A stretch of 64,000 nt of DNA from Nocardioides agri (lineage in GTDB: Bacteria > Actinomycetota > Actinomycetes > Propionibacteriales > Nocardioidaceae): assembly GCF_013778305.1 (NCBI RefSeq), contig NZ_JACEIC010000002.1, positions 2,691,669 through 2,755,668 on the forward strand. Reading direction: 5' to 3'. Of this stretch, positions 16,266 to 26,180 are shown in pieces. A program made the translations under genes and the position numbers. The first letter of the stretch is position 1. Every line of letters starts with the position of its first letter. Under the pieces are notes generated by a model. It was not told the origin of the DNA. It searched no databases and saw only the letters and a list, made by a program, of their open reading frames with translations.

Positions 16266-17342
16266 ATGCCGTCGCTGGTCCTGCACGTCACCGGTGCCCG
16301 CCCGAACTTCCCCAAGGCGGCCCCGGTGCTCGCCGCGCTGGAGAAGCGCGGCGTGCGGCAGCTGCTCGTCCACACCGGCCAGCACTACGACGCCAACATG
16401 TCCGAGGTCTTCTTCCGCGACCTCGGCCTGCCCGCCCCCGACCTCAACCTCGGCGTCGGCTCCGGGTCGCACGCGGTGCAGACCGCCGCGATGATGACCG
16501 CGCTCGAGGAGACGTTCCTGGCCGAGCGGCCCGACCTGGTCCTCGTGTACGGCGACGTGAACTCCACCGTCGCCGCCGCGCTGGTCGCCGCCAAGCTCGG
16601 GATCCGCTGCGCGCACGTCGAGGCCGGCCTGCGCAGCTTCGACTGGTCGATGCCCGAGGAGGTCAACCGGGTGGTCACCGACCGCCTCAGCGACCTGCTC
16701 TTCGCCACCAGCGCCGACGCGCTCGTTCACCTCGCCCGCGAGGGCGTCGACCCCGACCGGATGCACTTCGTCGGCAACCCGATGATCGACACGCTGCTGC
16801 GGCTGCGCGACCGCTTCGACGGCTCGCGCGTTGTCGCGGAGGTCGGGCTGCCCGACGAGTACGCCGTCGCGACGCTGCACCGGCCGGGCAACGTCGACGA
16901 CCCCGCCGCGCTCGACCGGCTCGTCGCGGCGCTGCGCGCGACGGCCGACCGGATCGACGTGGTGCTGCCGGTGCACCCGCGCGGCCGGGAGCGGCTCGCG
17001 GCCTCGGGCCTCTTCGACCACCCGCGGATGCACGCCACGGAGCCGCTGGGCTACCTCGAGTTCCTCGGCCTGGTCGAGAAGTCACGCCTGGTCGTCACCG
17101 ACTCCGGCGGCATCCAGGAGGAGACCACGGTGCTGGGCGTCCCCTGCCTGACGCTGCGCCCCAACACCGAGCGCCCGGTGACGATCACCCACGGCACCAA
17201 CCGGCTGGTCACCCCCGACACGCTCGCCGACCACGTCGACGGGGTGCTCGACGGCACCCTCGCGATCGGCGACCAGGTCCCCCCGCTGTGGGACGGCGCC
17301 GCCGGCGAGCGGATCGCCGGGATCGTCGTCGACCAGCTCTGA
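16266..17342 (+). CDS. wecB: UDP-N-acetylglucosamine 2-epimerase (non-hydrolysing)
   Basis: Interconverts UDP-GlcNAc and UDP-ManNAc, supplying the neighbouring dehydrogenase. 358 residues, GT-B-like fold. Motifs: VTGARPNFPKAAPV, LLVHTGQHYDANMSEVFF, VYGDVNSTVAAALVAAKLG, HVEAGLRSFDWSMPEEVNR, TLHRPGNVDD and VVTDSGGIQEETTVLGVP. The conserved histidines and acidic residues of the non-hydrolysing class are present. The ATG at 16266 has GAGAGGA at good spacing; a longer form from 16224 is possible. It ends 9 bp before the convergent GT2-TagF gene, with no evident terminator between them. Confidence 0.95.
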   Translation: MPSLVLHVTGARPNFPKAAPVLAALEKRGVRQLLVHTGQHYDANMSEVFFRDLGLPAPDLNLGVGSGSHAVQTAAMMTALEETFLAERPDLVLVYGDVNSTVAAALVAAKLGIRCAHVEAGLRSFDWSMPEEVNRVVTDRLSDLLFATSADALVHLAREGVDPDRMHFVGNPMIDTLLRLRDRFDGSRVVAEVGLPDEYAVATLHRPGNVDDPAALDRLVAALRATADRIDVVLPVHPRGRERLAASGLFDHPRMHATEPLGYLEFLGLVEKSRLVVTDSGGIQEETTVLGVPCLTLRPNTERPVTITHGTNRLVTPDTLADHVDGVLDGTLAIGDQVPPLWDGAAGERIAGIVVDQL

Positions 17343-17351
17343 CCCCGAGGC

Positions 17352-20300
17352 TCACACCAGGCCGAGCACCCGCCCGGCGGCGCGACCGTCGTGGTGGGCG
17401 TGCCACTTGGCGTTGAACGCGGCGACCTCGGCGTCGTACCGCTCCCGTAGGGCCGCCCGGTCGCGCAGCGCGTCGACCAGGTCGTCGACGTCGGCGACCT
17501 GAGGGCCGACCGCCGTGCTGTCGAAGTCGAGCGGTGGCCGCACGACCTCGAGGTAGTCGTCGTGGTCGGGCACGTGGAAGACGGCCGGCCGACCGGTCAG
17601 CGCCCAGTCGAAGCGCAGGTCGGAGTAGTCGAGCACCGCGGCGTCCGCGGCCAGCAGGAGGTCGCTGACGTCGGCGTACGTCGTGACGTCGACGACCCGG
17701 CTGCCCCCGGCGTACGGGACGCCCAGCGCCAGCACCACGTGGTCCCGGCCGAGGCCCTCGGCGAGGCGCTGCAGGTCGAGCTCGTCGACGTCCTTGACCC
17801 GGGCACGGGTCGCCCGGTCGCGGAAGGCCGGGGCGTAGAGCGACAGGACGGCGTCGTCGGACAGGCCGAGCCGGGCCCGCACCCGGGCACCCGCTGCGGC
17901 GCGGTCGGCGTCGACGAGGAGGTCGTAGCGCGGGTGGCCGGTGACCAGCACCTCCGGCAGGTCGAGCTCGGTGCGGTAGATCGCGGCGACGTCCTCGTGG
18001 GGGGCGACGGCCGTGTGCCACTGCTGCCGCCGGCGGGCGAGCTCGAGCGCGACGGCCCGCTCGCTGAGCCCGCGCGACCGCCAGAAGGAGCGGCCCACGG
18101 CGGCCGCCGGGAAGCCGGCGAACGCCTGCACGACGCGCTGGCCGGGGCTGGGGACGAAGAAGTCCGGCAGGTCGCCGCAGGCGAGCACGGCGCCGGCCGT
18201 CGACAGGACGTCGTGCCAGTGCCGGCTGCCGGCCAGCACGGGCGTCGCGCCCTCGGGGACCGCGACGCCGAGGTCGCGCACCGCCCAGTAGCGGGTCACC
18301 TCCGGACGGGTGCGCGCGAGCTCACGGTCGAGGGCGAGCAGGCCGGGCGTGCGACCGCCGTCGGAGGTCAGCAGGACCGCACCGGCGCCGACCTCGACGG
18401 CGCGGGCCCGGTGGGCGCGCCTGAGTGCCTCCTGACCCGCAGGGGAGCGCTCCTCGTCCGTCAGCGGCCCGGCGATGTCGGCCGCGACCGTCCGGTCGGC
18501 CCGCATCCGCAGCGAGAGCCGCAGCTCGTCGGTGCGCTGCGACCCGGGCAGCTGCTCGCCGAGAGCATCGTCGGGCACGGCCTCGATCTCGACGCCGTCG
18601 GCGGTGCGCACGATGAGCAGGTAGGGCCCGCTCGGCGCCGCGCCGACCGGTGTGGTCAGGGTGGTGCCGCCGACGGCGTCGAGATCAAGGTCGGTCGCGC
18701 GCAGCTCGAGGTGCCGGCCGCGCCACACCGCGCCCCGCAGCTCGGCCTCGGTGATGCCCGGGGCGACGACCTCGGTCACGATCGCCCCCGGTCGCAGCTC
18801 CACGTGGCGGATCCGCACCTGCCGGCCGTCGGCGACCGCGCGCACCATGCCGACGTGGTTGACCCGCCAGACCAGCCGACCCGGTCCGGTCGCGCCGTAC
18901 GGCGCCTCCGGGTCCGGGCCCGGGACCGGCCACAGCAGCGGCTGGGGCGCCAGGCCGGTGCCGGAGACCCGCAGCGCCCAGTCCCCGCGCACGGGCAGGT
19001 CGAGCACCACGGTACCGTCCGGTCCCGGTCGGGCCTCCACGGCCTCCTCCGGCGAGACCCGGGCCACGACCTTGGCCGCGGGCGGGAGCTCGCCGTCCAG
19101 GCGCAGCGTCATCGGGCCGCCGGTCGGCTCGTCGAGCGCGCCCACCACCAGGGTCGCCGGGAGGAACGCGACCTCGAAGCCACCGGCGGGGTGGAAGCGC
19201 GGCTCCAGGCGCCATCGGCGCCCGCCCAGCTCGACGACCTCGTGCCGGGGCTTCGCGGCGAGCGAGGCCTCGACGGCGTCGTGGACCGCCGACTCGCGCA
19301 CCACGCCCTCCTGCTCGACCCGCACCCGCAGCCGCCACGCGACCGGGTCCGGGCCGGCCGGGGCGAGCGCGGCGAGGTCGAGGATGACGGCGAAGCCGGA
19401 GTGCGGGTAGCTCGTGGCCTCGTCGTCGACCCAGGTGTCGATCTCCGGCTCGTGCACCGGCTCCACGGCCAGTGGGCGAGTGGCGCCGGACGCGGGGTCC
19501 ACCAACCACGCGGCGATGTCGGGAGCCCCTGCCTCCGTCGCCAGGCCCGGCACCAGCGCGTAGCCGGTCACCCGGATCGTCTCGCCGGTGCGGCGCACCG
19601 AGCGCAGCGCGGCCCGCAGCGTCGTCTCGGCCGGCGAGAGGATCCACGCCGAGTCCGGCACCAGGGCCACGACATCGGCCGGGAGCTCCGGCACGGCCAT
19701 CAGGTGCCCGCCGGCGACCCGCACCTGCGGGTCGCGGCCCCGGCCGAACCACTCGTCGGCGGTGGCCAGTGCGTCCCAGTGCTCGCCCGCGCACAGCCAC
19801 GCCTCGACCAGGCGGTCGTGGCGCACGTGCTCGAGCGCGCGCTCGGTGGCCCGCTCGAGGAACGTGCGGTACGTCGCCGCCAGCGCCGCGCGGTAGTCGT
19901 GGTCGCCGCCCAGGGCATGGGTGAGGAACGGCGGGAAGTCGACGTCGAGGCAGCGGCCCACCCACGCGTCGTACGCGATCTCGGAGGCCTCGGCGCGCAG
20001 CAGCGCGTGGGCCTCCTCCTTCACCTCGATCCGGTCACGCAGGTTGCGCAGCGTCGCCTTCTGCTGCCCGGTGCTCGTGTGGTCCTCGCGCAGCCGCCAG
20101 TTGTAGGTCACCCGGGCGAGCACGTCGAAGCGCTCCGCGCGCACGTACGCCGTCAGCATCGGCACGTGGTCCTCGTAGGCGATCCCGCCCCGGAACCCGC
20201 CCACCCGCGTGCGCCAGAACTCGGTCCGGAACATCCGGTTGCACGCGATGATGTCCTGCATCGCGGCGGGGAACTCGTCGATGGTCGTCGCGAGCCGGTC

Positions 20301-20807
20301 GAACTCGTGGACGGTCTCGCCCCACGCCACGTGGCGGTGCTTGTCGTGCTTCACGCGGCGCGCGGCGCCGACCACGAAGTCCGAGCCCGTGCGCCGCAGC
20401 GTCCGCACCATGTGCTCGTAGGCGCGCCGGGGCACGGTGTCGTCGGAGTCGCAGAACGTCACGTACTCGCCGCGAGCCACCTCGAGCGCCCGGTTGCGGG
20501 CCGGGCCCTGGCCGGCGTTCTCCTGCCGCAGCACCCGCAGCCGCGGGTCCCGGGCGGCGTACGCCGCCAGCACGGCCGGGCAGCCGTCGGTCGAGCCGTC
20601 GTCGACCGCGATCACCTCGAGGTCGGTGAAGGACTGACCCAGGACGCTGTCGAGGCACTCGGGCAGGTACTGCGCGACGTTGTAGACCGGGATGACGACC
20701 GTGAGGGTCGGGCGGTCCTCGGCGGCGGCCGGGTCCGCCGCGGACCGGAGCCGGCCGCGGACGCCACGGACGACGGTGCCGAGGCGGCGGGGAGCGGCGG
20801 GAGGCAT
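17352..20807 (-). CDS. GT2-TagF fusion protein with a degenerate TagF domain
   Basis: 1151 residues. N-terminal GT2 domain (about 35-260) is intact: TVVIPVYNVAQYLPECLDSV, EVIAVDDGSTDG, GEYVTFCDSDD. A middle beta-rich region (about 450-750) joins a C-terminal domain of the CDP-glycerol/CDP-ribitol glycerophosphotransferase (TagF) family, recognised by LLTSDGGRTPGLLALDRELARTRP, LYAPAFRD and AAVLDYSDLRFDWALTGRP. Both histidines essential in that family are replaced: FAGFP has A897 where HG is expected, and LALGVPY has V1030 where RGH is expected. The TagF half is therefore probably inactive as a polymerase. Leaderless -10 six nt upstream of the ATG. Confidence 0.85.
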   Translation of the reverse strand: MPPAAPRRLGTVVRGVRGRLRSAADPAAAEDRPTLTVVIPVYNVAQYLPECLDSVLGQSFTDLEVIAVDDGSTDGCPAVLAAYAARDPRLRVLRQENAGQGPARNRALEVARGEYVTFCDSDDTVPRRAYEHMVRTLRRTGSDFVVGAARRVKHDKHRHVAWGETVHEFDRLATTIDEFPAAMQDIIACNRMFRTEFWRTRVGGFRGGIAYEDHVPMLTAYVRAERFDVLARVTYNWRLREDHTSTGQQKATLRNLRDRIEVKEEAHALLRAEASEIAYDAWVGRCLDVDFPPFLTHALGGDHDYRAALAATYRTFLERATERALEHVRHDRLVEAWLCAGEHWDALATADEWFGRGRDPQVRVAGGHLMAVPELPADVVALVPDSAWILSPAETTLRAALRSVRRTGETIRVTGYALVPGLATEAGAPDIAAWLVDPASGATRPLAVEPVHEPEIDTWVDDEATSYPHSGFAVILDLAALAPAGPDPVAWRLRVRVEQEGVVRESAVHDAVEASLAAKPRHEVVELGGRRWRLEPRFHPAGGFEVAFLPATLVVGALDEPTGGPMTLRLDGELPPAAKVVARVSPEEAVEARPGPDGTVVLDLPVRGDWALRVSGTGLAPQPLLWPVPGPDPEAPYGATGPGRLVWRVNHVGMVRAVADGRQVRIRHVELRPGAIVTEVVAPGITEAELRGAVWRGRHLELRATDLDLDAVGGTTLTTPVGAAPSGPYLLIVRTADGVEIEAVPDDALGEQLPGSQRTDELRLSLRMRADRTVAADIAGPLTDEERSPAGQEALRRAHRARAVEVGAGAVLLTSDGGRTPGLLALDRELARTRPEVTRYWAVRDLGVAVPEGATPVLAGSRHWHDVLSTAGAVLACGDLPDFFVPSPGQRVVQAFAGFPAAAVGRSFWRSRGLSERAVALELARRRQQWHTAVAPHEDVAAIYRTELDLPEVLVTGHPRYDLLVDADRAAAGARVRARLGLSDDAVLSLYAPAFRDRATRARVKDVDELDLQRLAEGLGRDHVVLALGVPYAGGSRVVDVTTYADVSDLLLAADAAVLDYSDLRFDWALTGRPAVFHVPDHDDYLEVVRPPLDFDSTAVGPQVADVDDLVDALRDRAALRERYDAEVAAFNAKWHAHHDGRAAGRVLGLV

Positions 20808-20813
20808 GTCCGC

Positions 20814-20819
20814 ACCGTA
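20814..20819 (-). promoter_or_regulatory. candidate leaderless -10 of the 20807 GT2-TagF gene
   Basis: On the minus strand TACGGT ends 6 nt before the ATG at 20807, in the 46-bp gap to the divergent GT61 gene. Confidence 0.4.
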
Positions 20820-20853
20820 TCGGCGGGGCGCGTTGTGGCAGACTCGGGCCGCG

Positions 20854-22545
20854 ATGAGAAGCCCCCTCGACGTCCTGCGCCGCCGCCGGCGCGCCGCCGG
20901 TGGCGACGAGGCGGATGCTCCCGGGATCGCCGCCGTGAGCGACCAGCGTGCCGCCCGGCTGCTCGCCCTCGCTGTCCGGCCTCTCGAGCGCGGCCACGCG
21001 CGGGTGGTGGTGCTCGCTGCCGACCAACCGACCTGGCTGGTCGACGCGGTCCGTGCCGCGAGCCGGAGCCCTCGGGTCACGGTGCTCGATCCGGCCGTCG
21101 GACCCGCCGGCCTGCACGTCGAGCTCGCGGCGCGCGGTCCGCTGGACCTCCTCGTCGACCTGACCGAGGACCCGGCCGAGGTGCGGGCCGAACGCGCGCG
21201 CGCCACGCTCCTCCACCTGCGTCCCCACGGCGTCCTCGTGGTCGCGGACGCCGCGCGGGGCGGCGGCGCCGAGCTGGTCGCCCAGCTCGACGAGGCGCTG
21301 CGGGCGGCGCTCGCTCCCGACCAGGCCGGCCTCGACCACCACCAGCGGTTCTGGGGACGCGCGGTCGACACCGTGACCGTCCGCGACGGCCACGTCGCGA
21401 TCACCAACCGGCTCCGCGCCTTCGCCCAGCTCCGCGAGGAGCAGGCCGCCGACTACCTGCGGCTGCGCGGCGCGGACGCCGGCGCCGTGCTGGCCGAGCG
21501 GCCGGGCACTGTCGTCGACAACCCGGCGCCGATCCTGGCGAGCGAGCACGACGACGCGACGACGTACGCCACCCACTTCGAGGCGCCGCCGATGCAGCTG
21601 CGCGAGTACCGCGACGTCGTCTGCTGGCCCGGTCAGGTGGTCACCCAGGGCCACGTGCTGCTGCCCGAGACCTACCGGCACGGCGCCCGGGCCAAGCTCG
21701 GCAACCGTTTCCTCGACGATCTGGCCTTCGACTTCGGCCGGCCGTCGACCGACGCGCGACCCGAGGCGCTCGAGGGGACCTACTTCCACCTCGACTCCGA
21801 GTTCCGCGGCCACTTCGGGCACGCCCTGACCGAGCAGATCGCCCGGCTGTGGGCCTGGCCGGAGGCCAAGCGCCGCCACCCGGACCTCAAGGCGCTGATG
21901 CTGACCAACCGCAAGCGCACCACGGTCGCCGGCTGGGAGCACCGGCTCTACCAGGCCGCCGGCGTCGCGCCCGAGGACCTGGTGCTGGCCGAGCGGCCGG
22001 TGCGGGTGGAGCGGCTGCTCGCCGGGACGCCGATGTTCACGCAGCCGGAGTACGTCCACGCCGACATCACCGAGGTCTACCGCCGGATCGGGGACGACCT
22101 GGCGGCCGAGGCGCCCGACAAGGCCTACCCCGAGCGGATCTTCTGCTCGCGACGCAACGACAAGCGCTCCTGCCACAACACCCCGGACGTCGAGGCGTTC
22201 TTCGCCGAGCGCGGCTTCGAGGTCGTCTACCCCGAGGACCACCCGCTGGCGGAGCAGGTCCAGATGTTCCGCAGCGCGACCGAGCTCGCCGGCTTCGGCG
22301 GCAGCGCGATGTTCACGATGGCGTTCGTCCCCGAGCCGAAGCGCGTCTTCCTGGTCTCCTCGGAGAACTACCGGGCCCAGAACGAGGCGCTCATGGCGGC
22401 CGTCCTCGGTCACCAGCTCAACGTGGCCTGGTGCCGACCGGACAAGACGCGGGCCGCGGGCTACAAGGGCCGCGAGGCGATGCACTCGCAGTTCACCTTC
22501 GACCCCGACCGCGAGGGCCGCTTCCTCGCGGGGCTGCTCGACTGA
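20854..22545 (+). CDS. glycosyltransferase family 61 (DUF563-type) protein
   Basis: 563 residues. The N-terminal ~170 residues form a Rossmann-like region (LLALAVRPLERGHARVVVL, VRAASRSPRVTVLDP, HLRPHGVLVVADAARGG) reminiscent of a methyltransferase fold but without a clear SAM motif. The C-terminal ~330 residues are GT61-like: FHLDSEFRGHFGHALTEQI, RIFCSRRNDKRSCHNTPDVEAFF, GFEVVYPEDHPLAEQVQMF and ELAGFGGSAMFTMAFVPEP, the conserved RxxxKR...N...E and late Gly-Ser motif. Predicted cytoplasmic. It faces away from the GT2-TagF gene and leads into the second fusion protein, so it is probably a sugar transferase for the same polymer. Confidence 0.78.
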   Translation: MRSPLDVLRRRRRAAGGDEADAPGIAAVSDQRAARLLALAVRPLERGHARVVVLAADQPTWLVDAVRAASRSPRVTVLDPAVGPAGLHVELAARGPLDLLVDLTEDPAEVRAERARATLLHLRPHGVLVVADAARGGGAELVAQLDEALRAALAPDQAGLDHHQRFWGRAVDTVTVRDGHVAITNRLRAFAQLREEQAADYLRLRGADAGAVLAERPGTVVDNPAPILASEHDDATTYATHFEAPPMQLREYRDVVCWPGQVVTQGHVLLPETYRHGARAKLGNRFLDDLAFDFGRPSTDARPEALEGTYFHLDSEFRGHFGHALTEQIARLWAWPEAKRRHPDLKALMLTNRKRTTVAGWEHRLYQAAGVAPEDLVLAERPVRVERLLAGTPMFTQPEYVHADITEVYRRIGDDLAAEAPDKAYPERIFCSRRNDKRSCHNTPDVEAFFAERGFEVVYPEDHPLAEQVQMFRSATELAGFGGSAMFTMAFVPEPKRVFLVSSENYRAQNEALMAAVLGHQLNVAWCRPDKTRAAGYKGREAMHSQFTFDPDREGRFLAGLLD

Positions 22546-22607
22546 CGTCCGCAGGCCACCGGATACGATCGGCCGGGTCCACCGGCTGAAAAGAGGAGCA
22601 CGCCCAC

Positions 22608-25600
22608 GTGCGTTCACGGCAACGCGTCGAGCGAGTCCTGGTTCGGGTCGGCAAGGCCACCCCGGTCGCCGTCCGCGGGCCGCTCGGCCGGGCGACGCGC
22701 GCGCTGCGCGGACGCTGGTCCGGACCCCGGGTCACGGTCGTGGTCGCGATCAGCGACACCGAGACCCGCCGCGTCGCGCCCTGCCTGATGTCGCTGCGGG
22801 CGCAGACGCACCGCAACCTCGACATCGTCGTCGTCCCGTACGCCGCCGCAGCGGGCGCGGTCGCCGCCGCGCGCGAGCAGGCGGCCCAGGACTGGCGGAT
22901 CCGCATCGAGCCGCCGGTCGCCGACCGGGCCGCTGCCTGGACGGCGGGCGCCGCCCGGGCCAGGTCCGGCTACCTGGTCTTCGCCCAGGGCGGCGACGAC
23001 TTCCCCTACGGCGCCCTGGAGCGGCTCGCCACGTCGCTGGAGGAGAGCGGCTCCGACATGGCGGTCGGCCGGATCGAGCCGCCGCTGACGCTCCACGCCT
23101 CGGTCGACTCGCCGTTCGAGGCCGCGCACCAGACCGAGATCCGCAGCACCACGCTCGCCGAGTCTCCCGTCGCCATCACCGACCTGGCCGTCGGCAACCG
23201 GATGCTGAGGCAGGAGTTCTGGGCGTCGTCCGGGCTGGGCTTCGACGCAGCCGACCGGCTCGGCACCGAGTTCGCGCTCGCGACGTACCTGCGCGCCCGC
23301 TCCTTCGACCTGCTCAAGGACCCCGCCTACATCCCGACCAACCGGCGCGAGGGCGTCAGCGTCGGCGCGATGCGCGACGTGCTCTCCGAGCTCGACCAGT
23401 GGGTCACCGAGCACGCCGCGACCCAGCGCTCGGTCGCCGCGCTCGGCCTGCCCGACGTCCTCGACTGGTGGCTCTGGGGCACCCTCGACGCCGCGATCCA
23501 GCCGTTCATCGGCGACGTCGAGCGGGCCACCCCGGAGCAGTGGGATCATCTCCGCGAGCTGGTCACCGAGCTCCTCGACGCCGGCGGCGAGAGCGCGTGG
23601 CGCACCCTGCGGGCCGACTCGCGGGTCAAGCTCTGGCTGGTCAGCCACGACCAGCGCGACCGGCTGGAGGAGTACGTCGCCGCCCGGCTCTTCGAGCGGT
23701 CCCACCGAGCGACGGAGGTGCGCGACGGCGTCGTCGTCGGCCACCTGCCGTTCTACCGCGACCCGCAGGTCGGGATCCCGGACGACGCGTACGAGATGAC
23801 GGACAACGAGACCCCCATGTGGGCCGTCGTCCACCGGATCACGTGGCGCGACCCCGAGCGCCTCGAGCTGCACGGGTACGCCCGGATCGAGCACGTCGAC
23901 CTGTCCGAGGGGTGCGAGGTGCGGGCCTGGCTCGTCGAGCGGGGCACCGGCACCGAGATCGCCCTGCCGGTCGAGCAGCGCGTCGACATCCGCGCCAACC
24001 AGTTCGAGGGCTCGCGCCACCAGGACTACGCCGCAGGTGCGTTCACGCTCACCCTGGACACGGCGGCGCTGGCCGCCCGGGCTCTCGAGCGCGGCCGCCA
24101 GGCGCGCTGGACCGTCGACGTGGCGGTCACCGCCCGGGGGCTCACCCGCCGCGGTCAGCTCTCCGAGATCGACGACCGCGCCTCCGCCGGCATGATCGAG
24201 ACCGGGCACCTCGGCGATCGCCTCGTGGCCGGTGCCCGGGTCGGCGTCCGCGGCCGGGTCGCGAGCCGGTTCGCCCTCGTCGCCCGTCCCGACACGCCCC
24301 CGGTGCTCGAGGAGGCCACCGTCGCCGGCGGCACCGTCTCCGTCCGGGTGCGTCCCGGCGCGGCGCCGGTCACCGAGCTGCGCGCCGTCGACCAGGTCGG
24401 CACCGTGGCGCGGGCCCGGGTCGCCGCCGCGTCGGACTCCGTCGACGCCACGCTGGAGCTGCCCCGCCCGCGGCCGGGCGACCCGGTCCGCCGCTTCCGC
24501 CTGGTCGCGGTCGTCGGCGGCTCCGACGTACCCGTCGCGTGGCCCGCGGAGGCGTCGCAGTGGCTGGGCGCCGGCACCGGCGACGTCGTGCTGAGCCGCT
24601 CCGAGACCGGCGACGTGGACATCATGGACGCGCTCGGCACCCTCGTGGTCGAGGATGTCGAGCTGACCAGCGACACCCTCGACCTGCGCGCCCGCTGGCT
24701 GGGCTCCCCGCCGGCCGGCGCCCGGTTCCGGCTCGTCCGCAAGCAGGTCGAGCTCGACGTCGAGGTCGCGGGCGACGGCCCCGACGGCCTGTTGCTACGC
24801 GCCCCGACCCGCTGGGACCCGTGGGGCCTCGGACCGACCCGCCTGCCGGTCGGCAACTACAAGGTGATGGTCGACTTCGGCCCCGGTGGCCGGGCCCACG
24901 AGGGGCGGGCGCTGGTCGGCGAGGCGCTGCTCGACCGGCTGCTCGACTTCACCATCGACCACGGCTTCCGGATGCGCGCCGCGCGCACCGGCCGCGAGGC
25001 GTGCGTGGTGCTGCTGCCGCCGCTGACCGAGGAGGACCGCGGCCAGCTCGCCCAGGCGAGGCTCCAGGAGTGGTACCGCACCTGCGACCTGCCGATCGAC
25101 GGCACGGCCGTCTACCTGCAGTCCTACGCCGGCGCCACCGCGACCGACAGCCAGCTGGCCATCCACCACGAGCTGCGGCGCACCCGGCCGGACCTGACGC
25201 TCTACTGGGGCATCGCCGACGCGGCGTCGACCGTGCCCGAGGGCGGCGTACCGGTCCTCATGCACTCGGCCGAGTGGTACCGCCTGCTCGCCACGGCCCG
25301 CTACCTCTGCTTCAACATCGACCCGGACCGGTGGTTCTCCCGCCGTGAGGGCCAGCAGGTCCTGCAGACCTTCCACGGCTACCCGGCGAAGTCGATGGGC
25401 ATCCGGATGTGGCAGGCGAAGGGCTACACGCCGAAGCGGATCGACCTCGAGCTGGTGCGCACCTCCCACGACTGGTCGACGATCCTCACCCCGGCGCCGG
25501 AGATGGACGAGCACTACCGGCGCGAGTACCGCTACGACGGTCCGATCCTCAACGAGGGCTACCCCCGCGACGACCTGCTGGTCTCCCCGGAGGCCGAGCA

Positions 25601-26180
25601 GGTCCGCGCCGACACCCGCAGGCGGCTCGGGATCGCCGCGCATCAGAAGGTCGTGCTCTACGCCCCGACCTGGCGCGACGACCTGGCCACCAACTGGCGC
25701 CGCGCCGAGGTCGTGCACCACCTCGACGTGGTCGCCGCGAGCCGCAGGCTCGGCCCGGAGTACGTCCTCCTCATGCGAGGGCACCGCTTCCACGGACCGA
25801 GCGAGGAGCTCGAGGGCGGCGCGCAGCTCATCGACGTCACCGACTACCCCGAGATCAACCATCTGATCCTGGCCTCGGACGCGGCGGTGCTCGACTACTC
25901 CTCGCTGCGCTTCGACTTCGCCCTGACGGGGCGGCCGATGCTCTTCCTGGTGCCCGACCTGGCGACCTACACCGGCGGCGTGCGCGGCTTCCTCTACCCC
26001 TTCGAGGAGTCCGCCCCCGGCCCGCTGCTCGACACCGCGGACGAGGTGATCGCCCGGCTGCGCGACCTCGACGGGCTGTCGGAGGAGTACGCCGGCGCGC
26101 AGGCCGCCTTCCACCAGCGGTTCAACTACCTCCAGGACGGCCGGTCCGCCGAGAAGGTCGTCGCGGCGTTCTTCAGCTGA
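22608..26180 (+). CDS. GT2-TagF fusion protein with intact TagF domain (teichoic-acid-type polymerase)
   Basis: 1190 residues. The N-terminal GT2-like domain (about 40-260) has lost key motifs: VVVPYAAAAG replaces the usual DDGSTD, and LVFAQGGDDF replaces the DxD motif. Middle beta-rich region, then a C-terminal TagF/TarL domain: ELRRTRPDLTLYWGIADAA, LQTFHGYPAKSMG (H923), VVLYAPTWRDD, LLMRGHRFHG (H1059) and DAAVLDYSSLRFDFALTGRP. Both family-essential histidines are present, so it likely transfers polyol-phosphate units from a CDP-polyol to a growing chain at the inner membrane face. GTG start with AAGAGGAG upstream. Ends 8 bp inside the convergent GNAT gene. Confidence 0.88.
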   Translation: MRSRQRVERVLVRVGKATPVAVRGPLGRATRALRGRWSGPRVTVVVAISDTETRRVAPCLMSLRAQTHRNLDIVVVPYAAAAGAVAAAREQAAQDWRIRIEPPVADRAAAWTAGAARARSGYLVFAQGGDDFPYGALERLATSLEESGSDMAVGRIEPPLTLHASVDSPFEAAHQTEIRSTTLAESPVAITDLAVGNRMLRQEFWASSGLGFDAADRLGTEFALATYLRARSFDLLKDPAYIPTNRREGVSVGAMRDVLSELDQWVTEHAATQRSVAALGLPDVLDWWLWGTLDAAIQPFIGDVERATPEQWDHLRELVTELLDAGGESAWRTLRADSRVKLWLVSHDQRDRLEEYVAARLFERSHRATEVRDGVVVGHLPFYRDPQVGIPDDAYEMTDNETPMWAVVHRITWRDPERLELHGYARIEHVDLSEGCEVRAWLVERGTGTEIALPVEQRVDIRANQFEGSRHQDYAAGAFTLTLDTAALAARALERGRQARWTVDVAVTARGLTRRGQLSEIDDRASAGMIETGHLGDRLVAGARVGVRGRVASRFALVARPDTPPVLEEATVAGGTVSVRVRPGAAPVTELRAVDQVGTVARARVAAASDSVDATLELPRPRPGDPVRRFRLVAVVGGSDVPVAWPAEASQWLGAGTGDVVLSRSETGDVDIMDALGTLVVEDVELTSDTLDLRARWLGSPPAGARFRLVRKQVELDVEVAGDGPDGLLLRAPTRWDPWGLGPTRLPVGNYKVMVDFGPGGRAHEGRALVGEALLDRLLDFTIDHGFRMRAARTGREACVVLLPPLTEEDRGQLAQARLQEWYRTCDLPIDGTAVYLQSYAGATATDSQLAIHHELRRTRPDLTLYWGIADAASTVPEGGVPVLMHSAEWYRLLATARYLCFNIDPDRWFSRREGQQVLQTFHGYPAKSMGIRMWQAKGYTPKRIDLELVRTSHDWSTILTPAPEMDEHYRREYRYDGPILNEGYPRDDLLVSPEAEQVRADTRRRLGIAAHQKVVLYAPTWRDDLATNWRRAEVVHHLDVVAASRRLGPEYVLLMRGHRFHGPSEELEGGAQLIDVTDYPEINHLILASDAAVLDYSSLRFDFALTGRPMLFLVPDLATYTGGVRGFLYPFEESAPGPLLDTADEVIARLRDLDGLSEEYAGAQAAFHQRFNYLQDGRSAEKVVAAFFS

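Noticed and set aside
17343-17351. Terminator between wecB and the convergent GT2-TagF gene
   Set aside because: Only 9 bp separate the stop codons and no hairpin is visible.
17562-22589. A 1675-codon open frame on the plus strand, antisense to the minus-strand GT2-TagF gene
   Set aside because: Its translation is Arg/Gly/Pro-rich low complexity with no domain. Long antisense frames are expected at this GC content, and the minus-strand gene has clear GT2 and TagF motifs.
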